A stretch of DNA of 64,000 nt from Brevibacillus aydinogluensis (GTDB lineage Bacteria > Bacillota > Bacilli > Brevibacillales > Brevibacillaceae): NCBI RefSeq assembly GCF_031954365.1, contig NZ_JAUSVZ010000011.1, one strand, 5' to 3'. The notes beneath the pieces are model-generated. The model saw only the letters and a program-made list of their open reading frames with translations, did no database searches and was not told the DNA's origin. How positions within the stretch are numbered: the first letter of the stretch is position 1; each line of letters begins with the position of its first letter. Made by a program: the position numbers and the translations under genes. This document shows, in pieces, positions 35,299-45,419 of this stretch.

Positions 35299-36594
35299 AT
35301 GCAACAGCCCCAGCTTCTTCATGAAGAAAAGGTGTTTAAGGACCCCGTGCACCGTTATGTACACGTCCGGGAGAAACTGATCTGGGACTTGATCAACTCG
35401 CCGGAATTTCAGCGGTTGCGACGGATCAGGCAACTGGGCACCAGCTTTTTTACCTTCCACGGCGGGGAACACAGCCGGTTTAACCACTCGCTTGGCGTAT
35501 ACGAGATCATGCGGCGCATTCTGGAGACGTTTGAAGGTCGGATTCAACTGTCGTACGAGGAAAAACTGCTCTGCCTGTGCGCTGCGCTGCTGCACGACGT
35601 GGGCCACGGACCGTTTTCCCATTCGTTTGAAAAGGTGTTTCGTTACCATCATGAAGATTGGACGCGCGCGATTTTGCTCGGCGACACGCAGATTAACCGG
35701 ATTCTGCGCCGGATGGGCGACGATTTCCCCAAACGGGTGGCAGAGGTAATCGCCAAAACGTACGACAACAAACTGATCGTCAGCCTCATCTCCAGCCAGA
35801 TCGACGCAGACCGGATGGATTATTTGCTGCGCGACGCCTACTATACCGGCGTCAATTACGGTAACTTTGAAATCGAACGGATTTTGCGGGTGATGCGCCC
35901 CCATGATGAGGGCATCGTGTTTAAATTCAGCGGGATGCACGCCGTCGAGGACTACATCATGTCCCGCTACCAGATGTACTGGCAGGTGTATTTCCACCCG
36001 GTAACGCGCAGTGCGGAAGTGGTGCTCCGCAAGATTTTCCAGCGGGCCAAGGAGCTGTTTGCCAAAGGCTACTCGTTCGCGCAGGAGCCGGTGCTGCTGC
36101 TGCCGTTCTTGACGGACAAGGTGAACCTGTCCGATTACCTGTCCCTGGACGAATCGGTAATTCTCTTTTACATGCAGATGTGGCGCAAGGAGAGCGATCC
36201 CATTTTGAAAGATTTGTGCTCCCGTTTTCTGGACAGGAATCTCTTTAAATACGTCGAATACAATCCGAGAGATTACCGCTTGCTGCAAGAGTTGAAACAG
36301 GAGTTTCAAGCGGCGGGAATCGACCCGATGTATTATTTGGAAGTAGACACCACCTCCGATCTTCCGTATGATTTTTATCGTGCCGGCGAGGAAGAGGAGC
36401 GAATTCCCATCATGCTTCTGATGCCATCCGGAGAACTGGTGGAGCTGTCGCAGAAATCGGAAATTGTGGAGGCGATCAGCGGCAAGCGCCGGTTTGACTA
36501 CAAGCTGTACTTTCCAATGGATAAGGTGCTGGCTTTGCCGGAGGACGTCTCCGGAAAGTTACGAGAACGTCTGGGAGTGATGGAAGATGCTTAA
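35299..36594 (+). CDS. ywfO: HD-domain phosphohydrolase, YwfO family
   Basis: A 431-residue HD-superfamily protein with the metal-binding signature HSRFNHSLGVYE and LLHDVGHGPFSHSFEK near residues 55-115, as in dNTP triphosphohydrolases and B. subtilis YwfO. The N-terminal KVFKDPVHRYVHV is characteristic of that family. ATG 35299 follows GGAAAGGAGTG. The next gene, ywgA, overlaps it by eight bases; the pairing with ywgA recalls the Bacillus ywf/ywg/ywh neighbourhood. Predicted substrate class is nucleotides; not proven. Confidence 0.88.
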   Translation: MQQPQLLHEEKVFKDPVHRYVHVREKLIWDLINSPEFQRLRRIRQLGTSFFTFHGGEHSRFNHSLGVYEIMRRILETFEGRIQLSYEEKLLCLCAALLHDVGHGPFSHSFEKVFRYHHEDWTRAILLGDTQINRILRRMGDDFPKRVAEVIAKTYDNKLIVSLISSQIDADRMDYLLRDAYYTGVNYGNFEIERILRVMRPHDEGIVFKFSGMHAVEDYIMSRYQMYWQVYFHPVTRSAEVVLRKIFQRAKELFAKGYSFAQEPVLLLPFLTDKVNLSDYLSLDESVILFYMQMWRKESDPILKDLCSRFLDRNLFKYVEYNPRDYRLLQELKQEFQAAGIDPMYYLEVDTTSDLPYDFYRAGEEEERIPIMLLMPSGELVELSQKSEIVEAISGKRRFDYKLYFPMDKVLALPEDVSGKLRERLGVMEDA

Positions 36595-37114
36595 TCGTCA
36601 CGCCAAAATCATACGCTTGATCGAAATTGCCGGCGAAGTGAGCGGACGAAAAAAGTTGCAAAAGATGGTATACATAGCGAAACAACTGAACATGGACTTC
36701 GACGAGCGGTTCGAATTTCACATGTACGGCCCCTATTCCGAGGAACTGACGTTGCGAGTGGACGAGCTGTGCAACATGGGCTTGTTGGACGAGCAGATGG
36801 AGAGCAAAGGGGCCATTCAGCTGTATCGGTACACCCTGAACGAAGCGGGCCGCGATTTTCTGCGTTTCCACGAGGTGGATTTTGGCCTTGGCGAGCGGCT
36901 GATCCAACGGATGAACGAGGAAAACTCCCGCTTTCTCGAATTAGTCTCCACCATCCTGTATTTCAACAATCTTCCCTATGATGAAATGAAGGCCAAGATT
37001 TTTACCTTTAAAAGCAAACAGCGTTATACCGAAGCTGAGATTCAAAAGGGCATGACGTTTATCGAGGAGCTGCGTGCGCTGATGAATGCCGACAGCGACG
37101 CACTCGCGCACTGA
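36587..37114 (+). CDS. ywgA: YwgA-family protein
   Basis: A 175-residue soluble protein, mainly helical, with a winged-helix-like N-terminal half (KIIRLIEIAGEVSGRKKLQK and FHMYGPYSEELTLRVDELCNMGLL), similar to B. subtilis YwgA. ATG 36587 overlaps the ywfO stop by eight bases, so translation is coupled. Function of the family is unknown; the gene pair is conserved in Bacilli by my recollection. Confidence 0.8.
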   Translation: MLNRHAKIIRLIEIAGEVSGRKKLQKMVYIAKQLNMDFDERFEFHMYGPYSEELTLRVDELCNMGLLDEQMESKGAIQLYRYTLNEAGRDFLRFHEVDFGLGERLIQRMNEENSRFLELVSTILYFNNLPYDEMKAKIFTFKSKQRYTEAEIQKGMTFIEELRALMNADSDALAH

Positions 37115-37166
37115 TTTGTAATGGTATTGTCATCATAAAAAATGATAGAGCGGGCATGCAAGTAAA

Positions 37167-37193
37167 GACCGGCAATGGTGCCGGTCCTTTTTT
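37167..37193 (+). terminator. ywfO-ywgA terminator
   Basis: GACCGGCA, a short loop, TGCCGGTC, then a run of T. Confidence 0.85.
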
Positions 37194-37303
37194 TGTCTCA
37201 AGAGGGAGCGGCATAATGAAGCCACCGTTCCTTGACAACTCCATAAAGGATACACCTGATCTGCCTACATACGCGTCGGGGAAGGACATAAGGAGGTACG
37301 GAA

Positions 37304-37699
37304 ATGCAGGATGGCTTCAAACGCCGTTGGAAGTGGATTGTGTCGCTGATTAGCTGCGCGGTCGCGGCGATCGTATTCTGGGCCGGTGCCAGTGCCAATC
37401 AGACGAAAGTGGTGTACGTGTTTAGCGAAAGCTGCGGGTACTGCACCACGTTTACGCCTACGTTTGAGCAGGTGATCAGGGAGTTTCCGCAATGGCAGGT
37501 GGAGCGGTTGGACGTACACGACAAACGGGACCTGTCCGAAGCGGAACGGCTGGGAGCAGAAGTGACACCTACTGTCTTTGTTGTGCAAGGCGGGGAGGTA
37601 GCAGGCAAGCTTGAAGGAGCTGTGTCGGCATCGGCTTTTCGCAGATTTTTGCAGAAACATCTAACAAAACCTCTTTCTGGAAAAAGTAACGGTGAGTAA
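37304..37699 (+). CDS. Membrane-anchored thioredoxin-like protein
   Basis: A 131-residue protein with an N-terminal uncleaved signal anchor (WIVSLISCAVAAIVFWAG) and an extracytoplasmic thioredoxin fold: active site CGYC and cis-proline loop VTPTVFV. Predicted thiol-disulphide oxidoreductase at the outer membrane face. ATG 37304 follows AAGGAGGTACGG. It begins a cluster of exported proteins with several cysteines, so disulphide handling in those is a plausible role, as inference. Confidence 0.82.
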   Translation: MQDGFKRRWKWIVSLISCAVAAIVFWAGASANQTKVVYVFSESCGYCTTFTPTFEQVIREFPQWQVERLDVHDKRDLSEAERLGAEVTPTVFVVQGGEVAGKLEGAVSASAFRRFLQKHLTKPLSGKSNGE

Positions 37700-37839
37700 A
37701 ATGGTCGTAGGAGAAAAGAAGGGGCAAAAGGGCGAAAGTGTCAATGGACGACCAGACACACGTGATTGCGCCGATGCGGCGGTATCAGTTCCATGCAAAT
37801 GGCAATAGAAAAAATGACGATGTTGGAGGAGGCAGCCAC

Positions 37840-38754
37840 TTGAAACGAATGCAAGTTTTTCTCGCCAGTCTATTGGGAACCGTGCTTTCATTAAGCGGTC
37901 TTTTCACTGCACCCCATCCCTCTGTTGCGCAAGCACAAACGGTTCAGAAAGACTATGAAAACCACCCGAACCGTGCAGCGATCGAATATGTGGTGAAACA
38001 CAAACTTATGTGGCTTTTCCCGGATGGGAATTTCCGTCCCGAGCAGCCGATTACGCAAGCTGATCTGGTGGCTGGGTTGGTGAACGTAAAGGGGTTGACC
38101 CAAGGTGTTTCCGTTCCCGGTTTTCCGCAGAATCACTGGGCGAAGGTGTACTATGAGCGGGCGATGAAGGATGGGATTCTCAATAACGTCCCTATTACCC
38201 CCAACAAGGTATTAAACAGGGAAGAGGCTGCATATTTGTTGATTAATGCCTTTGAGAGTGTGCGTAGTACACGGAGTCAAAAGGACTCGGAGTATTTTAA
38301 GTCGATCCCGCAAGTTCAATTCGCTGTCAACTACGGATTGCTCCCCGAAAAGGCGGGGAAGTTCCCCAACGGAGTATCGACGTCGATGTACGACGGAATA
38401 TCTAATGTCACTCGTGCGGAACAGGCATACTCATTGGCGTTTTGGCACAGGGATTTTGTTGGTATTCAGGAAGCTGAAGTAATCGCCAATAAGATCCACA
38501 AATCTTTGAAACTCTCTAACGGAATTCTTAGTGGGACTGTGTATACATCTAAAAAATACGATGTAAGGCTATTTATCCTCTATAAAGACGGTAAATTTAA
38601 GACATACACTTCTGCTGGAGCTTTTTCGGCCAATGTGTCTCAAGCCAAGGCTATGGAGCTTTCTATCAAGTACAAGGGGGAAGCTGCTCCTTTGGTTCTT
38701 AATATGTATGCGAATCTGCCCGTAAGTCTGGAATATACTAACAGTCGGCGGTGA
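37840..38754 (+). CDS. SLH-domain surface protein
   Basis: A 304-residue exported protein. TTG 37840 follows GGAGGAGG with 7-base spacing; signal peptide to about residue 30 (VAQAQ). Two or three S-layer homology repeats (AAIEYVVKHKLMWLFPDGNF, then WAKVYYERAMKDGILNNVPI, and a NVTRAEQAYSLAF segment) cover residues 40-220; the remaining 80 residues are unlike anything I know. It is translationally coupled to the giant protein next (TGATG overlap), and could anchor it to the wall. That link is inference. Confidence 0.78.
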   Translation: MKRMQVFLASLLGTVLSLSGLFTAPHPSVAQAQTVQKDYENHPNRAAIEYVVKHKLMWLFPDGNFRPEQPITQADLVAGLVNVKGLTQGVSVPGFPQNHWAKVYYERAMKDGILNNVPITPNKVLNREEAAYLLINAFESVRSTRSQKDSEYFKSIPQVQFAVNYGLLPEKAGKFPNGVSTSMYDGISNVTRAEQAYSLAFWHRDFVGIQEAEVIANKIHKSLKLSNGILSGTVYTSKKYDVRLFILYKDGKFKTYTSAGAFSANVSQAKAMELSIKYKGEAAPLVLNMYANLPVSLEYTNSRR

Positions 38755-41700
38755 TGGTATTGAATAGAAGTATAAAGTCATCGCTGATTTTCATTACCAT
38801 CCTGTCGTTCTTCTTTAATTCCTTTGTGATTTTCCCGGAAGCTGCTCAGGCAAGCCCTAGTAACCCTAAAACGTATTTGAGAACACCGGGATATTTGAAC
38901 CAATATAAAGAAGTAGAAGGTAGTCTTAATCACTACGTAAAAAATCTCGGGGGTCTCACCGGCAACGAGGCAATGTATTTAACCATATCCGACGTACAAG
39001 TCACGGGGGCTGTCAGCGGCAGTGGAAAGGTTTTAAATTACTCCAAAGCCTCTGAATCAGTAAACAACGGCTATCCAATTGTGGATATAGAGGAGGCCAG
39101 AGCTTGGGCTGCTATCTTTAATGGCAACCCCGCGTTTATGACAAACGAGAACGGTCTTTATGGGGGATTATTGACCAGTGGTGAGCCTGGTGCCGAACCA
39201 TACACCGGCTATCTCCTTGCAAAAGTCGCCGAAATGTCCGGGGGAAAGGGCTTGCCATTCACTTTCAGACCCGCCAAAAGTGGAGAACAAGGCTCTTGGG
39301 TGGGTGTCGTAAAATTCTTGACCACCCAGCGACCGGATGGTTCGATTCGCACCGATAAAAGCCAGTATCAAGTCGGAGACACCGTCAGGATTGATGCTTA
39401 CGGGAAGGACTACAGTATTTACAATCGCGGATTAAAAGTCCTCAACTATTATATCTACAATGTCGATACCGGAAAGACGGAATATACGTTTACTTCGTTA
39501 ATCAAAGAATACCCGATCAGCGGCGAGGGGGACGGAAGCGGTGCAACGATAAACTTCCCGCAACAAACGTGGGTGCCCGCGAAAGCCGGAAACTACGAAG
39601 CAAGAATCCTGTTCACCGATACACATGCCCGAAATACCAAAAATGCCCCTGCAGTGGGAGGTCAAGGTGTTGCGTATGCAGCACCTTTTGTTGTTGGCAA
39701 CCCTCCTTCGCCGGAGCCTCCGGATGATGATGACGATGATGAACCGCCAGCACCCGAGAAGTGCAGCATTTCTTCCACGCAAACCAAGATGGAGATTCGC
39801 ATTGAGGAAGAAAAAAGCGACCGGGAATTAAAGAACGTTCCCAGCGGCGGGGAAACCATCTATGTCGAACCAGGCAGCCGGATTATCATTACGGCCGCCA
39901 AGTCGGGAAGATTCACGGCCAACGGCATTCCCATGCAGAAAGGGGCCGGCAACAACGCCAAGGTTGGTGTGCTGGATGCCCCATTCGATGAAGGACCAAT
40001 CCAGATCAAGTACGAAAGCGACGATGTGGCTGACTGTTGGGTAAAAACGATGTATGTGCGAAAGAAAGGTGACCGCCTCGATAATTGTCCCATTGTAAAA
40101 CTGTCGGGAAGTACGGTTAGAAACGGCGAAACCATCGAAGTGATGCCGGGAGAGGAGCTGCACTTCCGTGTCCAGTACACGGATCGGTATGGGGATGTAC
40201 AACCCTTGGACGTGTATTGGGAAGTAACGCTGCCGGATGGCAAAATTGAGAAAGTGCCGAAGATGACGGATGACAATGGAAAGCTAAAACCGACCAGATC
40301 AGACGATCTTACATTGCCCTACACATACGGCAAGAAAGAGATCGTCCCTTTGGAACCAGGAAAGACATACCAACTGAGGCTCGACCTGGAGAGTACAAAC
40401 TTTGATTCTACCAAACGACCGGAATGCGCCTGGTTCATTACGATCAAAGTCCGGGATGTGAGCTGCACAATCTACGAGCAGGACCGGATCAAGTTTTACG
40501 CGTACGGGGAACCGCCTGTCGGTTATTCGCCTGGCGGCCAACTGCTGGACGACACACTGCTTGATGACGGGCTGTATTTCCGCCACTTAACGAATACCGG
40601 CAGTGAATACGATACCCACTTGGGATTGGCTGCAGACGTGCCGGGCACGTGGTACTTGAAATTCAACGGCCAGCAAACCCCATTGACGGGCAAATTGGCA
40701 GCAAAAGAAAAGTTTCACCTGTACTTGCCGCTCGATGTAGAAGCAGGGGATACTGTTACGCTGGTCTTTATTTCCGAGACGGGCTGCATTCGGGAGTTGG
40801 AACTGCCCATCTGGTCGGATCGTGTGTGCTACTCACTAACCGCCTCCATCGAACGCACGACGGGACAAGTGGTGTGGAGAAAGGATGTCGAACGCGGTGA
40901 AATCCTTGAGTTTAAGCCGGAAGGTTGGATCGACGAGTATCACGGCTTCCGCCTCTTTACCAGCGACGAGACACATTTTTCGCTGAGATGGCTTGACCCT
41001 GCAACGAACACCTGGGAAAAGGAACGTGACGGCGAATGGCTGTCCTCATCCAAACAAGCGCAGAATCATCATAGAATTGGGTTCCCTCGTGATGACGCAA
41101 CGGGGTTACCGTTACCCGGATTCTACAGGGTTCAGTTTTATAACCCAAAAAGTGGTACCACCCAATGTGACGGCGAATTCTTTGTTCGCATTGGAGACGC
41201 TGGCATTCCCAACGATGGGGAGAACCTGCTGATCATCAAGAGCAGCTTCACGATCACGCCAAACGATCCGCAGGCTCCGGGGACGACCGCAACCATTACG
41301 TTTGACGTGAAGAACGCCGGGAAACTGGAACACGATACCAAACTGGCGGTGCGCTGGGAAAGCTCCCCGACGGCCACCATGCTGGACGTGAACAACTTCA
41401 AGCCGGGGGAAGTCCGCAAAATTACCGTGCCGACGCAGTATCCGCAGCAGTCGGAGGATTTTATTGCCAACATCAACCCGCATAAAGACAGGCCGGCTGA
41501 CGAAACCATTTGGCCGGACAACCGCGCTGAGTGGCCGGTCAAGGTGATCGGCGACGGGGGAGGAACCATTCCCAATCCGCCAGGTGGCGGAGGAAACTTT
41601 GACGGCGGCGAGATCGGCCTCAAGATATTCGACAGCGACGGCCGCGAGCTGCAGAAGCTGCAGGCGAATGCGGACGGTGTATGGGAACGGGAGCCGGCCA

Positions 41701-42761
41701 AGATCCGCGTTGAGATCGACCAAACGAAAATCAACGATGGCTTTGCTGGCGTAAAGCAGGAGATCAACCAAAACATCACTTCGTACAAGTCACAGCTGGA
41801 GCAGGCTATCAAGGGTGACGGGATCAAAGGCGTGTCTGTGACGGCGACTCCGGGATGGATCGCGGACGCGAAAAGCATGGCCGTGTACAGCCTGGCCATG
41901 CTGGACTTGAAGGTAACCGGTCCCGGCACGCCCCAACAGTGGCAGGTGAGCAGCGCGGGAACCGGCGGCGATTATGTTTACACCGGAACGGTTGTCCCGA
42001 CACAAACAACGTGGCGGCAGGTGCTAAACGCGCAGAAATACAAGGTCGAGATCAACGGGTTTGTCATCACGATGGATTACAACATCCGGTTTGACGTGTC
42101 GTATGAAAGCTGCACAGAGGACGACGACGGCAACGAAACGTGCGTTCCGCACAGCCTGACCCGAAACATGACGGGGCGTTACACGATCACGGTAAAAGGC
42201 GGGGAGCGCGAGTTTGAAGTATTTGAACCAAACGCCAAAGGGCTGCTGCGCCACACCGCAGAATGGACGGAATACCACGGGCGCGACCGATATCCGGACA
42301 GTCGTCCCAATGATTTTTACGCTGGTGAGCGCATACTGACCAGTCTTGTCCTGGAAACGCGTCACCGCCATCCGGTCAGCGGCAAATATCCGGAGATTAC
42401 GGCGGCACAGGCATGGATTTCCGAAACCGGGAGGCGAAACACGCCGCTTCAGTCCACCCTGGAGTTACAGCGGTCGTCACAGACGGCATGGCAGGGGGCG
42501 TCCTATATGGTGCCCAAACTGGGCTTGAGGGAAATGGGCGTCGATACGCCCCTGATGGGAGACAAACAGCGCGGCTTTCAAAAGGATGCCAGCTACGCCG
42601 TATACTTTCACGTGCATTTTCGGTTTGGAGCGGTGAAGGGCTTTGCCTTCCCGAACAAACAGCAGTTCACCGGGCATGATCAGGCGGATTATCGGGCGCC
42701 GTTCCGCATTATCGCCAACGCCTGGGAACGCCAGGGCATTCGCAACCATACCACGCGGTAA
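38754..42761 (+). CDS. Giant multidomain secreted protein
   Basis: A 1335-residue exported protein I cannot assign. Signal peptide of about 30 residues (SSLIFITILSFFFNSFVIF), then a globular N-terminal region, a proline/aspartate linker (PPSPEPPDDDDDDEPP) near residue 325, and a row of beta-rich Ig-like segments, each with one or two cysteines (ADCWVKTMYVRKK, PECAWFITIK, TGCIRELELP). A CARDB-like domain (SFTITPNDPQAPGTTATITF) lies near residue 835; a C-terminal region of 300 residues is unlike known folds. The start could also be GTG 38751 or TTG 38760. It looks like an adhesin or wall-matrix component. Confidence 0.75.
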   Translation: MVLNRSIKSSLIFITILSFFFNSFVIFPEAAQASPSNPKTYLRTPGYLNQYKEVEGSLNHYVKNLGGLTGNEAMYLTISDVQVTGAVSGSGKVLNYSKASESVNNGYPIVDIEEARAWAAIFNGNPAFMTNENGLYGGLLTSGEPGAEPYTGYLLAKVAEMSGGKGLPFTFRPAKSGEQGSWVGVVKFLTTQRPDGSIRTDKSQYQVGDTVRIDAYGKDYSIYNRGLKVLNYYIYNVDTGKTEYTFTSLIKEYPISGEGDGSGATINFPQQTWVPAKAGNYEARILFTDTHARNTKNAPAVGGQGVAYAAPFVVGNPPSPEPPDDDDDDEPPAPEKCSISSTQTKMEIRIEEEKSDRELKNVPSGGETIYVEPGSRIIITAAKSGRFTANGIPMQKGAGNNAKVGVLDAPFDEGPIQIKYESDDVADCWVKTMYVRKKGDRLDNCPIVKLSGSTVRNGETIEVMPGEELHFRVQYTDRYGDVQPLDVYWEVTLPDGKIEKVPKMTDDNGKLKPTRSDDLTLPYTYGKKEIVPLEPGKTYQLRLDLESTNFDSTKRPECAWFITIKVRDVSCTIYEQDRIKFYAYGEPPVGYSPGGQLLDDTLLDDGLYFRHLTNTGSEYDTHLGLAADVPGTWYLKFNGQQTPLTGKLAAKEKFHLYLPLDVEAGDTVTLVFISETGCIRELELPIWSDRVCYSLTASIERTTGQVVWRKDVERGEILEFKPEGWIDEYHGFRLFTSDETHFSLRWLDPATNTWEKERDGEWLSSSKQAQNHHRIGFPRDDATGLPLPGFYRVQFYNPKSGTTQCDGEFFVRIGDAGIPNDGENLLIIKSSFTITPNDPQAPGTTATITFDVKNAGKLEHDTKLAVRWESSPTATMLDVNNFKPGEVRKITVPTQYPQQSEDFIANINPHKDRPADETIWPDNRAEWPVKVIGDGGGTIPNPPGGGGNFDGGEIGLKIFDSDGRELQKLQANADGVWEREPAKIRVEIDQTKINDGFAGVKQEINQNITSYKSQLEQAIKGDGIKGVSVTATPGWIADAKSMAVYSLAMLDLKVTGPGTPQQWQVSSAGTGGDYVYTGTVVPTQTTWRQVLNAQKYKVEINGFVITMDYNIRFDVSYESCTEDDDGNETCVPHSLTRNMTGRYTITVKGGEREFEVFEPNAKGLLRHTAEWTEYHGRDRYPDSRPNDFYAGERILTSLVLETRHRHPVSGKYPEITAAQAWISETGRRNTPLQSTLELQRSSQTAWQGASYMVPKLGLREMGVDTPLMGDKQRGFQKDASYAVYFHVHFRFGAVKGFAFPNKQQFTGHDQADYRAPFRIIANAWERQGIRNHTTR

Positions 42762-42772
42762 ATTTACTTGCT

Positions 42773-42826
42773 CCCCCTTGCTGTCTTTTTCTACCGTATA
42801 GGAAGAAACAGGCAAGGGGGTATTTT
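42773..42826 (+). terminator. Long hairpin overlapping the next ribosome site
   Basis: CCCCCTTGC (42773-42781) pairs with GCAAGGGGG (42812-42820), with further pairing inward (TGT/ACA, TTTTTC/GGAAGAA with G-T pairs), then TATTTTTA. It looks like a terminator of the giant gene, but its 3' arm is the ribosome site of the lipase, so it may also control translation. Confidence 0.55.
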
Positions 42827-42827
42827 T

Positions 42828-45419
42828 ATGGGTGGCATGTTGCGCCGGATGGCACATTTGCTGCTGCTGGCTGTTCTGATGTTGAGCAGCGTGGTTCCGC
42901 CCGGTTGGGCCAAACAGAGCACTGCGCTTTCCCATGAGGCGGGGGACAAGCCTCGCGGGAGCGAATGGATCACGCTTGCACACCAGGAGGACGAAGGTGG
43001 AGAAGAGACGACAGCGGAGGAAGCAAAGGAAGCGGACCACTCCGATTCAGTGACGGGAGAGGAGGAGTTGGGCGCGGGTGACGTGGGAGAAGAGGGCGAA
43101 GAGGCAGAAGAAGTCGAAGACGGGATTCATGAGTCGGACGAGCAGGCGGACCGCAACCTGCAGGAACAGGAAGAGGAGTTTACCCGGCGCTTTTCCGGCA
43201 GGAAGAAGCCGTCGGAAGTGGAACTGCGGGCGCTGCCCGCGACGTACGAGCTGGAGCCCAATGACACCTTTTCCAAAGCGGATTGGATGTTTGCCGGAAA
43301 GGACGCGTATGGCCGGATTGGAAAAAGCGGTGACGTGGATGTGTGGAAAATGAAAGTTCCCACAAACGGGACGATCACGTTTACGCTTTTTGATATTCCC
43401 AGCAAGACAGATTATTTTCTGTACGTGTTCGACAGCGAAGGGCGTGAGCTGGGGCGTTCTGACCAACCGCGAAGTGACAGGCAGCGGGTGGAAGACGTCG
43501 CTGTCGAAAAAAACAATTGGTACTACGTGAAAGTGGAGGGCAGTCAGGGGGCCTTTAACAAGAAAGTGTACTATCGCCTGAGGGCGGATGCCGTGGCGCA
43601 AAATGAAGGCAAGCAGGATGAGTACGAACCAAATGACACGATCAAAAACGCTCGCGAACCGGAGGACCGCGAAAACATCGTGGCCAATTTGCATCACCTT
43701 GACGATGTCGATTTCTACCGCGTGACGGTCAACCTGTCTTCCACGATCCGGGCAACGCTCAGCAATATTCCCGAGGGGATGGACCTTGACTTGTACCTGT
43801 ACAACAAGGAAAACAAGCTGGTTGCCAGATCGGAAAAGGCCAAGAATGCCGACGAGCTGATTGTGTACAACGGCGACCCCGGCACCTATTTCGTAAAAGT
43901 ATCGGCCAGCCGCAGCTCTGCGCTCAAGCCGCATGCCTACAAGCTGTCGATTACGACTGCGACGATTCCGGTCATTCTGATTCCGGGTATCGGCGGTTCC
44001 CGGCTGGAGGTTGAAGAGAACGGGAAAACATCGGAAATATGGCTGGGCCTGTGGGAGATGAGCGTGGGTATCAAAGATCCGCGGCACCGCAAAATCTTGT
44101 CGCTGGAACCCGTCAAGAATGGGAGCATAAACGTACAGCCCCGCCAACCAGGGATCAAAGTGTTTCCGGAGCGGGCGGATGGCGGGTTTCGCGCCATCGA
44201 ATATCTGTCGTATGCTTCACTGGATGTCATCAAGAAAAAAGCGGAGCAGTATGCAAGCATGGTCAAGCATCTGGAGAAAATGGGGTACGAGAAAAACCGG
44301 ACGCTTTTTGCCATGCCTTACGATTGGCGGTACAGCAACGCCGATAACGCCACTTTTTTAAAACAGAAAATAGACGAGGCTCTAAAGCTATCTGGAGCCA
44401 GTCAGGTACAGTTGGTGGCCCACAGCATGGGCGGATTGCTGGTGCGGGAGACGCTTCTGTCCAACGTGTCCTACCAGCAGAAAACAAAGCGTATCATTTA
44501 CATGGGCACCCCGTTTTTGGGATCGCCCCGTGCATACCAGGCGATCAAATACGGCTACAACTTCGACATCCCTGCACTGCACGAGGAAACGGGGAAAGTC
44601 ATCTCTGCATACGCTCCGGCTGTATACGAACTGCTTCCTTCCCGAAAGTACTTCGACACGGAAGCGTTTCTCAAAAAAGATGCCGTGCATTCGTACTCCT
44701 ATAAAGAGTTCTTGCAAGATCGGCAGATCCGCCTGGACTATGACCCGTTGGTCAAACAAGCGGGGGAATTGCATGAAAAGTGGGACAACAAGATCATCTA
44801 TGTGCCGCAGTATTCGATCATCGGAATAGGGCAAACGACGCTGTTGGGATATGTCATGAACCCGGTATCCCGTCAGTTAGAACCGTTTTTTGACAAAGGT
44901 TTTGGAGATGGGACAGTACCCTATGTGAGTGCCACCTATGCCCAAAAAGACATCAAGAAACAGTATTTCATCCTCGAGGAGCATGCCAAGCTGCCGGTTA
45001 ATCCGTACGTCATCCAGCAGGTGGGCCATCTGCTGATTGGTATCGAGGATGTGCAGAAAGGAATGCGGCGGACTCCCAAGCAAACATCCTCTTACCTGTA
45101 TTACATCCTGTCCCGCGAAGACGGTGAATTTCCCGAAGTGATCGTCTCCAAGTCCGGCAGGTCCATGCGGATTGATCCTGAGAAAAAAGAGGTGTGGGAC
45201 GATGTGCGCGTCGAATACCACGGCAATATCGTGGTGATTCACGTGCTGGACGGCCAGCCGCTTCACTTTCAGGAAATGCCGCGTTCCAAGCACAGTTCCT
45301 CGGCCAAGTTGCTGATCCGGCGGTTTTCATCAGATGATCAGCAGGAATCGGGACGACTGTTCCGGCTTGTAGAAAACCGAATGGAACACGTGAAAGGAAT
45401 AGAAATTGATGAGCGCTGA
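42828..45419 (+). CDS. Secreted LCAT-like lipase with PPC domains
   Basis: An 863-residue exported protein. Signal peptide to about residue 30, an extremely acidic segment (residues about 50-120), two PPC (bacterial pre-peptidase C-terminal) domains beginning EPNDTFSKADWMF and YEPNDTIKNARE, then an alpha/beta hydrolase of the lecithin:cholesterol acyltransferase type. The oxyanion start is ILIPGIGGSRLEV, the nucleophile Ser in VAHSMGG, MPYDWR is present, and DGTVP and a C-terminal His complete a plausible triad. ATG 42828 follows AAGGGGG; a second ATG at 42837 is possible. Acts outside the cell on lipids or esters; the exact substrate is unknown. Confidence 0.85.
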   Translation: MGGMLRRMAHLLLLAVLMLSSVVPPGWAKQSTALSHEAGDKPRGSEWITLAHQEDEGGEETTAEEAKEADHSDSVTGEEELGAGDVGEEGEEAEEVEDGIHESDEQADRNLQEQEEEFTRRFSGRKKPSEVELRALPATYELEPNDTFSKADWMFAGKDAYGRIGKSGDVDVWKMKVPTNGTITFTLFDIPSKTDYFLYVFDSEGRELGRSDQPRSDRQRVEDVAVEKNNWYYVKVEGSQGAFNKKVYYRLRADAVAQNEGKQDEYEPNDTIKNAREPEDRENIVANLHHLDDVDFYRVTVNLSSTIRATLSNIPEGMDLDLYLYNKENKLVARSEKAKNADELIVYNGDPGTYFVKVSASRSSALKPHAYKLSITTATIPVILIPGIGGSRLEVEENGKTSEIWLGLWEMSVGIKDPRHRKILSLEPVKNGSINVQPRQPGIKVFPERADGGFRAIEYLSYASLDVIKKKAEQYASMVKHLEKMGYEKNRTLFAMPYDWRYSNADNATFLKQKIDEALKLSGASQVQLVAHSMGGLLVRETLLSNVSYQQKTKRIIYMGTPFLGSPRAYQAIKYGYNFDIPALHEETGKVISAYAPAVYELLPSRKYFDTEAFLKKDAVHSYSYKEFLQDRQIRLDYDPLVKQAGELHEKWDNKIIYVPQYSIIGIGQTTLLGYVMNPVSRQLEPFFDKGFGDGTVPYVSATYAQKDIKKQYFILEEHAKLPVNPYVIQQVGHLLIGIEDVQKGMRRTPKQTSSYLYYILSREDGEFPEVIVSKSGRSMRIDPEKKEVWDDVRVEYHGNIVVIHVLDGQPLHFQEMPRSKHSSSAKLLIRRFSSDDQQESGRLFRLVENRMEHVKGIEIDER

